Shown: positions 1 to 6,080, counted from the first letter of the stretch. The stretch: DNA of 7,071 nt from an uncultured Campylobacter sp. (GCF_938045535.1 NZ_CALIMQ010000214.1:1-7071); one strand, 5' to 3'. The notes: a model not told the origin generated them from the sequence alone. Numbers and translations: made by a program.

Positions 1-311
1 ACGTCGCCTCACTCTACGCGAAGGGCGAAAACGCCTATCTTAAAAAGATCGCCGAAGAGGCGTGCGAGTTCGCGCTGGCGTGCAAGGACCTCTCGCGCAG
101 CGAGCTTTACGCAGACGTCGCGCGTGAGAGCTTCGGCGAGCACAAAGCGGGCGAGCCGCGATACGACGTGATTTACGAGGGAGCGGATCTTTTATTTCAC
201 CTTCTGCTGGCACTTGCGGCGCACAATATCCATCCAGACGCCCTACTTGACGAGCTAGCGCGCAGGCAAGGGCAAAGCGGCATCGAAGAAAAGCGGCGTC
301 GCGAAAAATGA
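1..311 (+). CDS. hisIE: Phosphoribosyl-ATP pyrophosphatase domain (HisE, probably C-terminal half of HisIE), 5'-truncated
   Basis: The first 103 visible codons (frame starting at base 3, stop TGA at 309-311) encode a HisE-type all-helical MazG-like domain. This enzyme hydrolyses phosphoribosyl-ATP to phosphoribosyl-AMP, the second step of histidine synthesis in the cytoplasm. Visible family landmarks are the opening LYAKGENAYLKKIAEEACE (the KxxEE metal-binding helix), the second acidic motif YEGADLLFHLL, and the closing DELARRQGQSGIEEK. The N-terminus lies outside the window. In Campylobacter the domain is normally fused behind the cyclohydrolase HisI, but that cannot be seen here. Oddly, about 20 extra residues (rich in charged and aromatic residues, around SELYADVARESFGEH) lie between the EE helix and the EGAD motif, where most HisE proteins have only a short linker. 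Identification as HisE is firm; the fusion is inferred. Confidence 0.9.
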   Translation, partial: VASLYAKGENAYLKKIAEEACEFALACKDLSRSELYADVARESFGEHKAGEPRYDVIYEGADLLFHLLLALAAHNIHPDALLDELARRQGQSGIEEKRRREK

Positions 312-547
312 TGCGTAAAATTTAATCGTGAAGACGTCTTTTCCACTCGCCCGCCTTGCGCGGCGAGCTAAATTTAAAAAGTGTTGCCGAAATTCTGTGC
401 CGAATTTCAACGATGAAAGTATATTTCACGCGCTATTGCCGCAAAATTTAATCGCGCTGCGCGAGCAAATCCGCGCGTAAATTTAAGCGCTTGCGCAAAT
501 CGTAAAATTTCACTAAAATTTTAAAATCAAATTTTAAAGGATAGCTG
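312..547. other. AAATTT-rich spacer between hisE and the LRR gene
   Basis: No gene is visible. The spacer has several AAATTT words (for example 370-375 and 444-449). It also has a small GC-rich hairpin, CTCGCC (346-351) pairing with GGCGAG (362-367), followed by CTAAATTT; this could be a weak hisE terminator but lacks a proper T tract. The last bases carry AAAGGA (536-541) six nucleotides before the ATG at 548, a good ribosome binding site. AT-rich sequence at 500-535 probably holds the promoter of the next gene, but no single -10 stands out. Confidence 0.5.
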
Positions 548-1438
548 ATGAAGCAGATCACGATGCAGGAGGCTTTGGACGCGGTTGGCGAGCGCTACTG
601 CAAAGGCCATCACTACGAAAACGTAGCGCTAAGCGATGAGATGGTACGCCGCATCTGCGAGGTAAAAAGCCTCGTAAATATGGGCTTTATAGCTACGGCC
701 ATCACGGACGCGGCGCTACAGCATCTAGCCGCGCTGCCGAAGCTTGCGTATCTGTTTTTGCAAGATAGCGATAAGATAAGTGGCGAGGGCTTTAGATACT
801 TTGCAGAACACGCCAAGCTCGAGCACATCGGTATCGAGAACGTCGGCATCACGGATGAGGGGCTAAAAGCGATCGTACAAATCCCGAAGCTAAAATCGCT
901 ACGCCTAATCAATTCGCGCGTGAGCTTTGCGGGGCTGCTAGCCGCGGCAAATACTAAAATCCAGTTTTATCTTGGCGGCGGGCAGTTTAGTAAGGAGCAA
1001 ATTGCAGAATTCGAACAGGCGCAAAGAGACGCCGCAAAGAGCAAAAAGAAGCTTGATCCAGATGACCTGGCGGCGGCGCAGAGTGTGCTTTTAGAATTTT
1101 TCGCGGCGATGAGCGAATGGGAGAAATTTGCCACATCGCGAATCGATGACGCAGACGACGGCGAAGTGCAGCGGAGATGCGACGAGCTCTTTGCACGCTA
1201 CTGCACGCCCGTTAGGCGCAGCGGCTTTCGCCCCGAGGGCATCTCCTTCTCGATGGCGGAGGGCGGCACCTACGGCGGATACGAGCTAACGGACGCCGAA
1301 TGCGAGAGCAAAAATAAAATTTACATCTACGCCAAGGACGAACACGGCTTTGCACGCCGCTTCCTGCTCGTGCGCAAGGACGGGCGCTGGCTCATAGATA
1401 AGTGCCAAGGTATGGACGGCAAAAACCGCGGGCTATAA
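548..1438 (+). CDS. Leucine-rich-repeat protein with C-terminal NTF2-like (immunity-type) domain
   Basis: The 296-aa product has no signal peptide or membrane segment and is probably cytoplasmic. Residues about 40-145 contain three to four leucine-rich repeats of the pattern ITDxxLxxLxxLPKLxxLxL (for example ITDAALQHLAALPKLAYLFL at 52-71 and ITDEGLKAIVQIPKLKSLRL at 101-120). A charged helical linker (about 148-172, ending KSKKKLDPDD) leads to a C-terminal domain (about 173-290). Its opening helix AAAQSVLLEFFAAMSEWE and its closing strands YIYAKDEHGFARRFLLVRKDGRWLID resemble NTF2-like folds, including the NTF2-fold immunity proteins of polymorphic toxin systems. The start is supported by AAAGGA at 536-541. 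No toxin gene is visible in the window, so an immunity role is inferred from architecture and from the immunity-like remnant just downstream. A general binding protein with LRR and NTF2 folds is the alternative. Confidence 0.75.
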   Translation: MKQITMQEALDAVGERYCKGHHYENVALSDEMVRRICEVKSLVNMGFIATAITDAALQHLAALPKLAYLFLQDSDKISGEGFRYFAEHAKLEHIGIENVGITDEGLKAIVQIPKLKSLRLINSRVSFAGLLAAANTKIQFYLGGGQFSKEQIAEFEQAQRDAAKSKKKLDPDDLAAAQSVLLEFFAAMSEWEKFATSRIDDADDGEVQRRCDELFARYCTPVRRSGFRPEGISFSMAEGGTYGGYELTDAECESKNKIYIYAKDEHGFARRFLLVRKDGRWLIDKCQGMDGKNRGL

Positions 1439-1459
1439 ATTTGAGCGCGAAACGGGATT

Positions 1460-1531
1460 AAATTTCATCTGCGGCGCGATCGCAGAGATGAAATTTTATC
1501 CTCGCTGCGGGCGCGGCGATAAAATTTCATC
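1460..1531. repeat. Three-copy AAATTTCATC inverted/direct repeat able to form two competing hairpins
   Basis: Arm 1 is AAATTTCATCT (1460-1470). Arm 2 is GATGAAATTTTATC (1487-1500). Arm 3 is GATAAAATTTCATC (1518-1531). Arms 2 and 3 are a perfect 14-bp inverted repeat around a 17-nt GC-rich loop. Arm 1 pairs with the 5' part of arm 2 (11 bp, plus GCG/CGC near the loop with a small bulge). The middle arm can therefore pair with only one neighbour at a time. The repeat starts 22 nt after the stop of the LRR gene, so it may act as that gene's terminator, or it may be a small dispersed repeat. Confidence 0.6.
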
Positions 1532-1616
1532 GGCGCTGCGAAAACAAAGACAAAGAGGGCAAATGAGCGGTAAAATTTCTGCGCACGACGCGCACGGCGA
1601 TCAAAGAAAGGTGCGA

Positions 1617-1824
1617 ATGAAAAGGCGAATTTTCTCCGAGCTGGGCGGCTTCGTGATAAAGGGTCCTCGCGTTGCTCGCGCGCTATCTGGATGAGCACGG
1701 GCTTGCGAGCGGCGATGTTCTTGCCTATTTTACGCAGACCGAGCACGGCGATGCGGTCACAAGAGAGGGCATCGCCGTGCCGATATCGGGCGTTCGCAGC
1801 TTTAAAATTTCACAGCACTTATAA
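1617..1824 (+). pseudogene. Frameshifted remnant of a small immunity-like gene
   Basis: An ATG at 1617 preceded by AGAAAGG (1605-1611) opens a frame reading MKRRIFSELGGFVIKGPR. It runs into a stop at 1692-1694 after junk residues. From about 1669 the +1 frame continues naturally as ALLARYLDEHGLASGDVLAY, followed by FTQTEHGDAVTREGIAVPISGV, to a TAA at 1822-1824. One extra base near 1666-1675 explains the break. The rejoined product (about 68 aa) has the look of a conserved soluble protein whose C-terminus is also lost, since the sequence turns AT-rich and non-coding after SGVRSFKI. I do not recognise the family with certainty. Its position behind the LRR/NTF2 gene and its resemblance to small accessory proteins found in toxin-immunity arrays make an immunity gene remnant plausible. 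The frameshift is read directly; the role is a guess. A sequencing error at one base would instead give an intact but short gene. Confidence 0.6.
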
Positions 1825-1934
1825 TCCATATATAATGACGCTGGAATTTAGCGGCACTAATGTATTTTTTTTAGAAGTCAATGTTTAATCAAAATTTTAT
1901 AATTTTAGATGTGGAATTTGCGTTTAAATCAATT

Positions 1935-1965
1935 AAATTTAAGCCGCCAAAGACGGCTTAAATTT
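1935..1965 (-). terminator. Hairpin terminator of the dba-dsbI-propeller operon, possibly bidirectional
   Basis: AAATTTAAGCCG (1935-1946) and CGGCTTAAATTT (1954-1965) form a perfect 12-bp stem around a 7-nt loop. The stem starts at the last base of the TAA stop of the minus-strand propeller gene. The A/T-rich outer stem gives a partial U run in both directions, so it could also stop plus-strand transcription coming from the pseudogene side. Confidence 0.75.
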
Positions 1966-2852
1966 TATCTCTCGAAAATAAAAATTTTATTCATGCCGTC
2001 CTCTCTGGACGCGACGTAGAATTTACTCTCTTTGATAGCGAGCGCATGGGCATCGCTCGCGCCTTCAAAGCTATAAATCTCCACGATCTTTCTGCTGCGC
2101 GGATCAAGCTTTAGGATGCTTGAGTATTGCTTCGAGAGTAGATAAACAAACTCGCCGCTCGTATCCATACCCGTGATATAGTAGTCGTTTATATCCCTGC
2201 CGTCCTTTACGCCGAGAGCCTCATCAAAGCTCGGCACGAACTCGCTCGAGAGCAGATTATCGGCGTCACTAAAGCTCGCCACGCTCCAGCTTTGCTTGAT
2301 GTCATCGGGCACGCTCGCGATGAAAAACTCGCCGTAAAAGTCCGAGTGATCCCAGCTTAGGATATACTGCTGTTTGGCGCGCACAGTGGAGTAGCGGTCC
2401 TTGAAATCGAGCGTGAAATTTTCGTATCCGTCGTGCAGATAGCGCCACGCTTTGTTCGCTTCCTCTTTACTTTGATTCGGTGCGGGTTTGAAAAACTCAT
2501 AGGTTTTATTATAGCTCATGAGCCCTACCGAGCCTTTAAAAAAACTCGCTGCGACGGTCTCCTCCATTTGGATTATCCAATCGGGTGTGCTTCGTAGATA
2601 GTTTTTTACGGTTTTTAGCTCGCCGTCCATTTCGTAGAGCTCGAATTTTAGCGTACCGAGCAAGAAGTTTCCGCTTGCCGCGTCGTAGTCAAGCCCTGTG
2701 ACGGGATTATTGTTGTTTAAATTTGGCGTTATCTCGCCGATTTTGCGTAGCGGCGTTAAATTTACCACTGCGCCATCCGCAGGATTTAGATTAAACTCGC
2801 CGCCCAGCGCCAGTACAGCGCACAAAAGGGTTAAGGTTAAAATTTTTCTCAT
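1965..2852 (-). CDS. Exported beta-propeller-like protein, stand-alone equivalent of the DsbI C-terminal domain
   Basis: The 295-aa product begins with a signal peptide (MRKILTLTLLCAVLALGG, residues 1-18) and is predicted to be periplasmic. The rest is rich in beta strands with propeller-like blade repeats of the type GLDYDAASGNFLLGTL (53-68), GMDTSGEFVYLLSKQYSSIL (228-247), then LKLDPRSRKIVEIYSF and AHALAIKESKFYVASRED (269-284). The mature part has no cysteine, so it does not itself carry a redox pair. ATG at 2850-2852 lies 9 nt after the dsbI stop, and its ribosome binding site TGAGG (2860-2864) overlaps that stop, which suggests translational coupling. In C. jejuni a periplasmic beta-propeller forms the C-terminal half of DsbI. 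Here it is an independent secreted protein, likely working with the membrane protein encoded just upstream. The propeller assignment is from pattern and context; the exact function is unknown. Confidence 0.8.
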   Translation of the reverse strand: MRKILTLTLLCAVLALGGEFNLNPADGAVVNLTPLRKIGEITPNLNNNNPVTGLDYDAASGNFLLGTLKFELYEMDGELKTVKNYLRSTPDWIIQMEETVAASFFKGSVGLMSYNKTYEFFKPAPNQSKEEANKAWRYLHDGYENFTLDFKDRYSTVRAKQQYILSWDHSDFYGEFFIASVPDDIKQSWSVASFSDADNLLSSEFVPSFDEALGVKDGRDINDYYITGMDTSGEFVYLLSKQYSSILKLDPRSRKIVEIYSFEGASDAHALAIKESKFYVASREDGMNKIFIFER

Positions 2853-2861
2853 ATCGCGACC

Positions 2862-3617
2862 TCACTTCGGTAAATTCGGTAGTTTTGGATTCCAGCTTTC
2901 GCGAAAATCAATTTCGGTTTCTTCCCAGTGATCAAGCTCCCAAAACCACTTTGACGGATCGATGCTCATGCGCGAAGGCATCGCGGAGGCTAGATAGGGC
3001 GGAGGGCCTGCCGTGATGAAAGCCTGGATGCAGTTAAAAGCCATGATGATAGCAAAGGCCACCACGGCTATCTTGCCTAGCGCAAATTTGGGTAAAACCG
3101 CGCCGTATGCGCCCTCTTCGCTTTTTTGCATTATTTTACCTACGTTTTTGCCTAGCAGCAAAATCACACCCAAAAATATAATGACGCAAAAATGTACCAC
3201 TACGACCCAAAACTGCGTGTGTGCGCCTAAAATTTCGAGCCCGAATCCCTGCTTGATGTCGAGGTAGCCGCCGCCCGTGCCGTCAAGGCTATAGTGTAAA
3301 AAGCCGTCGTATAGCCCAAGGCATGCTAAAAAGAGGATTGCGGCTAGGTATTTGACAGCAAATCCGTATCTAACGATCAGCAAAGCCACGAATGAGATCG
3401 CTACCATGCAAAATCTCTCGTGCCAGCACATGATGCAGGGACTATCGCCCATACCAAAGCCCAAAACAAGGCATGCGATACCTACGGGCAAAGCGATGAG
3501 AGCGAGTGCCGCGAGGGCGAAAAGATTGAAAAATCGCTTTTCATCTTCGCCCCAGCCCGCAGAAATTTCGGCGCCGCGGGCGAAGCTTTGAGACATTTTA
3601 TCTTGCATACTTTCCAT
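2862..3617 (-). CDS. dsbI: DsbB-family thiol:disulfide oxidoreductase DsbI (membrane part only)
   Basis: The 251-aa integral inner-membrane protein is expected to reoxidise a periplasmic DsbA-like partner and pass electrons to quinone. Five hydrophobic segments are visible at about 31-53, 69-86, 88-104, 136-156 and 180-203. The first periplasmic loop carries the active-site pair in GDSPCIMCWHERF (C61xxC64), the typical DsbI variant of the DsbB CxxC motif. The second periplasmic loop (105-135) has no cysteine, whereas E. coli DsbB uses a second pair there. Remaining cysteines (49, 70, 99, 144, 196) fall in or next to membrane helices. The short tail after segment five ends KWFWELDHWEETEIDFRESW then NPKLPNLPK, the place where C. 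jejuni DsbI runs on into a propeller domain. The start at 3617 is supported by AGGAG overlapping the dba TAG stop. It lies between dba and the propeller gene with 9-nt gaps on each side. Confidence 0.9.
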   Translation of the reverse strand: MESMQDKMSQSFARGAEISAGWGEDEKRFFNLFALAALALIALPVGIACLVLGFGMGDSPCIMCWHERFCMVAISFVALLIVRYGFAVKYLAAILFLACLGLYDGFLHYSLDGTGGGYLDIKQGFGLEILGAHTQFWVVVVHFCVIIFLGVILLLGKNVGKIMQKSEEGAYGAVLPKFALGKIAVVAFAIIMAFNCIQAFITAGPPPYLASAMPSRMSIDPSKWFWELDHWEETEIDFRESWNPKLPNLPK

Positions 3618-3626
3618 CGCTCGCTC

Positions 3627-3794
3627 CTAAAAATTTCCCATAGGCACGACGGCAAATTTATTCACCCACGCCATCATGATGACGAGTATAGCGATACCCG
3701 CGATACCAAAGCCCATAACTGCGCGCTTTTTCTCAGGTCTAAACCACAACAAAAGGCCCGCGACGAAAAACATCAGAACCATTAAAAATTCCAT
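3627..3794 (-). CDS. dba: Dba, small membrane protein upstream of DsbI
   Basis: This 55-aa protein starts MEFLMVLMFFVAGLLLWFRP and has two hydrophobic segments (about 3-18 and 27-44) separated by a basic turn, RPEKKR. This matches the small Dba protein encoded immediately before dsbI in Campylobacter. I chose the ATG at 3794 because AGAAAGGAG (3800-3808) sits 5 nt upstream; the longer frame from 3857 has no comparable site and would add a non-hydrophobic leader. The TAG stop (3629-3627) is embedded in the AGGAG ribosome binding site of dsbI, 9 nt before its start. In C. jejuni dba translation is known to be needed for dsbI translation, and the same coupling layout is seen here. Dba is required for DsbI accumulation or function there; its exact biochemical role is not clear. 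Confidence 0.9.
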   Translation of the reverse strand: MEFLMVLMFFVAGLLLWFRPEKKRAVMGFGIAGIAILVIMMAWVNKFAVVPMGNF

Positions 3795-3867
3795 ATTTTC
3801 TCCTTTCTCGTTGAAATTTAATATCGTAAAAATATTACTATTTTGCTTATTAGACATATATTAAAAA

Positions 3868-3910
3868 TTGTGTTTTATCAGTGTAAATAAATTTTTTATG
3901 AAATTTTATG
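3868..3910 (-). promoter_or_regulatory. Candidate dba operon promoter with weak Fur-like site
   Basis: On the minus strand CATAAAAT gives a TAAAAT -10 candidate (3908-3903), preceded by very AT-rich DNA as in Campylobacter sigma-70 promoters. Just downstream, 3891-3874 reads TTTATTTACACTGATAAA, with matching outer arms TTTAT and ATAAA, loosely resembling a Fur-type operator. The C. jejuni dba-dsbI operon is reported to be iron/Fur regulated, which makes this worth noting, but the match is poor and the whole region is AT-rich. Confidence 0.3.
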
Positions 3911-3919
3911 ATACTAAAA

Positions 3920-4379
3920 TAGCCATTTTTAAGAAAATTTTTTCTATTTCAGCTTGATTTAAATTTATCTAAAGCATTTCGATTAGTCTGATTTTGCTTA
4001 TGCGAGTCGCGCGATAAACGCCACGCGATTGAAATTATAAAATTAGCAAGAAGATGAGCAATGACTTTTAGCGTAGCGGCAAGCGAATGGGGGGCAATCA
4101 TCGCTGGGGCGCATCCGTTTTTCTTGCGGCGGAGCGGTCTCTTGCATTATGTCTATCTTCTTACGTTTAGGCTGTATTCTTGCACCGCGTTTTCCCCTAC
4201 TGAGTCCTCGTTTCGGTAGCGGACGCCGCCTCGTTGATAGCAAGCAATACCTTGCGATCGGTTTATGTCGGTCGCAGATGCCGCTCTACTGTGCGGTTAT
4301 TTTGGCTTGTATTGCGCAATGAAATTTTGAAATTTTACAAAGCTTGCACAAGCCGATCGCTTTAAATTTTTGCTTGTTC
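3920..4379. other. Intergenic zone without an intact gene, containing unidentified coding-like debris
   Basis: The left part (to about 4040) is AT-rich upstream DNA of dba. From about 4040 to 4320 composition becomes more GC-balanced and looks like former coding sequence. All frames are interrupted or of unnatural composition: for example a plus-frame segment WGAIIAGAHPFFLRRSGLLH, and an arginine/lysine-rich minus frame at 4243-4043 that I regard as spurious. I could not assign a family. It may be debris of a gene next to the decayed AraC regulator. No RNA gene or mobile element ends were recognised. Confidence 0.4.
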
Positions 4380-4806
4380 TTAGTCGCGAAATGTTTGCGC
4401 ATGGGCTTTAGGCGGCATGCCAAACATCCTCGTGTATTAGCGGCTGAACCGAGACGAGCTTTCGTATCCGACATCAAAGGTTGCTTGAGACGCTTTCGTG
4501 CCGCCGTTTTGTAAGATATATCTAGTTTCCTACAACCTAATGTGCTTTTGAAAATCAATCGGGCTTAGCGCAGTATTGCAGGAATTTTTGCGTATCGTAG
4601 TGATGCTGTTTGCCGTTAAATTCCACCATTTTCCGTCGCGCAGGCACAAGCGCGCGCTGGGCTCTAGATCGTCGCGATAAAGTCTGAGGCTTTCTTTGAC
4701 GGTAAAAGCCGAGCGCCCCTATAGGCGTCTGAACGTGTCCGTAGGCTGGATATAGCTCGTCTGCGATCTTTGCGGCGTCTTTTAAAATTTTATCTACTTC
4801 GTTCAT
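4380..4806 (-). pseudogene. Decayed AraC/XylS-family transcriptional regulator
   Basis: Reading down from ATG 4806, residues MNEVDKILKDAAKIADELYP then TPIGALGFYR match the start of the AraC_N cupin-like domain found in one AraC subfamily. Around 4685-4636 the better family match jumps to another frame (LYRDDLEPSARLCL). It then returns to the first frame for KMVEFNGKQHHYDTQKFL. Near 4570 the sequence passes directly to the end of an AraC DNA-binding domain: SPIDFQKHIRL, stop TAG (4532-4530), ETRYILQNGGTKASQ then ATFDVGYESSSRFSR, stop TAA (4439-4437), YTRMFGMPPKAHAQTFRD, final TAA 4382-4380. About 140 residues that should link the domains are missing from a usual ~300-aa protein. Frameshifts, an internal deletion and two nonsense codons make it clearly dead. 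It lies divergent to the alcohol dehydrogenase gene, the usual position for its activator. Confidence 0.85.
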
Positions 4807-4845
4807 GCTTTCTTCTTTAAATTTACTCGGGTTATATTTAAATTT

Positions 4846-4878
4846 GCACGATTAGGCAAGGAATTTGGAGTATCGTGC
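4846..4878. promoter_or_regulatory. Inverted repeat upstream of the alcohol dehydrogenase promoter (possible operator)
   Basis: GCACGAT (4846-4852) and ATCGTGC (4872-4878) are perfect 7-bp inverted arms separated by 19 nt. The centre (4862) is about 40 nt upstream of the TATAAT at 4902, an activator-like position in the space between the divergent AraC remnant and the dehydrogenase gene. It may be the binding site of the lost regulator or of another one. A chance repeat of this size is possible. Confidence 0.35.
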
Positions 4879-4901
4879 TACCGCAAAATTTTAAAAAAGG
4901 C

Positions 4902-4907
4902 TATAAT
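4902..4907 (+). promoter_or_regulatory. -10 box of the alcohol dehydrogenase promoter
   Basis: A perfect TATAAT lies in GGCTATAATTTAG, preceded by the AT-rich run AAAATTTTAAAAAAGG, as expected for a Campylobacter sigma-70 promoter without a clear -35. Transcription would begin near 4914, 10 nt before the AAGGAG (4924-4929) that serves the ATG at 4935. This excludes the earlier ATG at 4875 as the translation start for this promoter. Confidence 0.65.
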
Positions 4908-4934
4908 TTAGCAATTTTATTTCAAGGAGATAAG

Positions 4935-6080
4935 ATGAGAGATTTTAGTTTTTGCAACCCCGTGAGGATAGAATTTGGCAAGGGTAAAGAGGAGCATATC
5001 GGGCAGTATATGAAGGAAGTGGGCGCGAAAAAAGCTCTCGTACTATACGGCAGCGAGCGCGTGCGAAAGAGCGGTCTGATGGGCGTCGTGGAGAGCAGCT
5101 TAAAGGCAAGCGGTATAGAATTTACGCAGCTTGGCGGCATAAAATCAAATCCCGTGTTAAGCAAGGTAAACGAAGCGATCAAGCTCGCTAAAGAATTTGG
5201 CGCCGATAGCGTGCTTGCTGTGGGCGGCGGAAGCGTGCTGGACTCGGCGAAAGCCGTAGCCGCGGGCGCCTGCTACGAGGGCGACGTGTGGGATTTTTTT
5301 ACCGGCAAAAGCCCGAGCGTCGCGCTTAAAATTTTTGATATCATCACCCTCGCCGCGACGGGCTCAGAGATGAACTGCGGCGGCGTGGTAACCAAGGAGC
5401 AGACCAAGCAAAAATACCCGATCAGCGGGCCGTGTCTATACCCGAAAGTCTCGGTCATAAACCCGCAGCTGCAAGCAACCGTCAGCCGCGAGTATCTCGT
5501 ATATAGCGCGAGCGACATCATCGCGCACAGCATCGAGGGGTATTTTACCGCTAGCGTCCATCCAAACATCGTTCGAGCCTATATCGAAGCAAACATCAAA
5601 ACCGTCATCCGCACGACCGAAATCCTGCTCGCAGATCCGAGCGATTACGATGCGCGCGCCGAGTTTGCGTGGGCCGCAACGATGGCGCTAAACGGGTTAA
5701 CCTACGTGGGCGTGGGTGGCTTCGGCTATCCGAACCATATGATAGAGCACGCGATGAGTGCGGTCGTGGACTGTGCGCATGGAGCCGGTCTTAGCGTGGT
5801 AATGCCTGCGTGGATGAGGTGGTATAGGGATAGGAATTTAAGCGCGTTTGAGCGTTTCGCGCTTGAAATTTTTGGCCTTAAAAGCGCGGATGAAGGCATC
5901 CTGGCGCTTAAGGCGTGGTTTGATAAGATCGGCACGCCGACTAGCCTGGCACAGCTCGGCATCGAAGGCAAGGTGCTAGACGAGGTCATAGACGTAGCCG
6001 CGACAAACGCTAAAGCTTGGAATATGTCGGAGCTCTATAGCCGCGAAAATATCGCTAAAATTTTAGATTTTGCAAAATAA
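4935..6080 (+). CDS. Iron-containing alcohol dehydrogenase (BdhA/YqhD-like)
   Basis: The 381-aa cytoplasmic enzyme should interconvert aldehydes and alcohols with NAD(P)H. It has the N-terminal nucleotide-binding part with LVLYGSERVRKSG (36-48) and the GGGSVLDSAK loop (97-106). The C-terminal helical part supplies the divalent-metal ligands Asp194 and His198 (in ASDIIAHSIEGYF), His268 (GYPNHMIEH) and His282 (DCAHGAGL). The 14-residue gap between the last two histidines fits the family. Length matches the butanol-dehydrogenase group. The start is set by AAGGAG at 4924-4929; an in-frame ATG at 4875 would add 20 residues but lies upstream of the promoter. Composition is Campylobacter-like (109 G/C of 180 in 5221-5280, 5401-5520, counted by hand), unlike the genes after 6120. 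It directly precedes a microcompartment shell gene and acetaldehyde dehydrogenase, so ethanol formation from acetaldehyde is a plausible role. Substrate and cofactor cannot be fixed. Confidence 0.92.
   Translation: MRDFSFCNPVRIEFGKGKEEHIGQYMKEVGAKKALVLYGSERVRKSGLMGVVESSLKASGIEFTQLGGIKSNPVLSKVNEAIKLAKEFGADSVLAVGGGSVLDSAKAVAAGACYEGDVWDFFTGKSPSVALKIFDIITLAATGSEMNCGGVVTKEQTKQKYPISGPCLYPKVSVINPQLQATVSREYLVYSASDIIAHSIEGYFTASVHPNIVRAYIEANIKTVIRTTEILLADPSDYDARAEFAWAATMALNGLTYVGVGGFGYPNHMIEHAMSAVVDCAHGAGLSVVMPAWMRWYRDRNLSAFERFALEIFGLKSADEGILALKAWFDKIGTPTSLAQLGIEGKVLDEVIDVAATNAKAWNMSELYSRENIAKILDFAK

Noticed and set aside
1465..1746. 93-aa minus-strand open frame opposite the frameshifted remnant
   Set aside because: Low-complexity Arg/Phe/Ala composition typical of a shadow; the plus strand reads as protein-like.
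3795..3857. Longer Dba starting at 3857
   Set aside because: No good ribosome binding site and a non-hydrophobic leader; AGAAAGGAG places the start at 3794.
4043..4243. 66-aa minus-strand open frame
   Set aside because: Arginine, lysine and proline-rich composition, no ribosome binding site and no recognisable pattern; looks like a chance frame in degraded DNA.
4286..4558. 90-aa minus-strand open frame
   Set aside because: It is the wrong frame across the AraC C-terminal remnant; the neighbouring frame gives the clear HTH match with stops.
4875..4934. 20-residue N-terminal extension of the alcohol dehydrogenase
   Set aside because: It spans the TATAAT promoter and the ribosome binding site, and family members start near MRDFSF.
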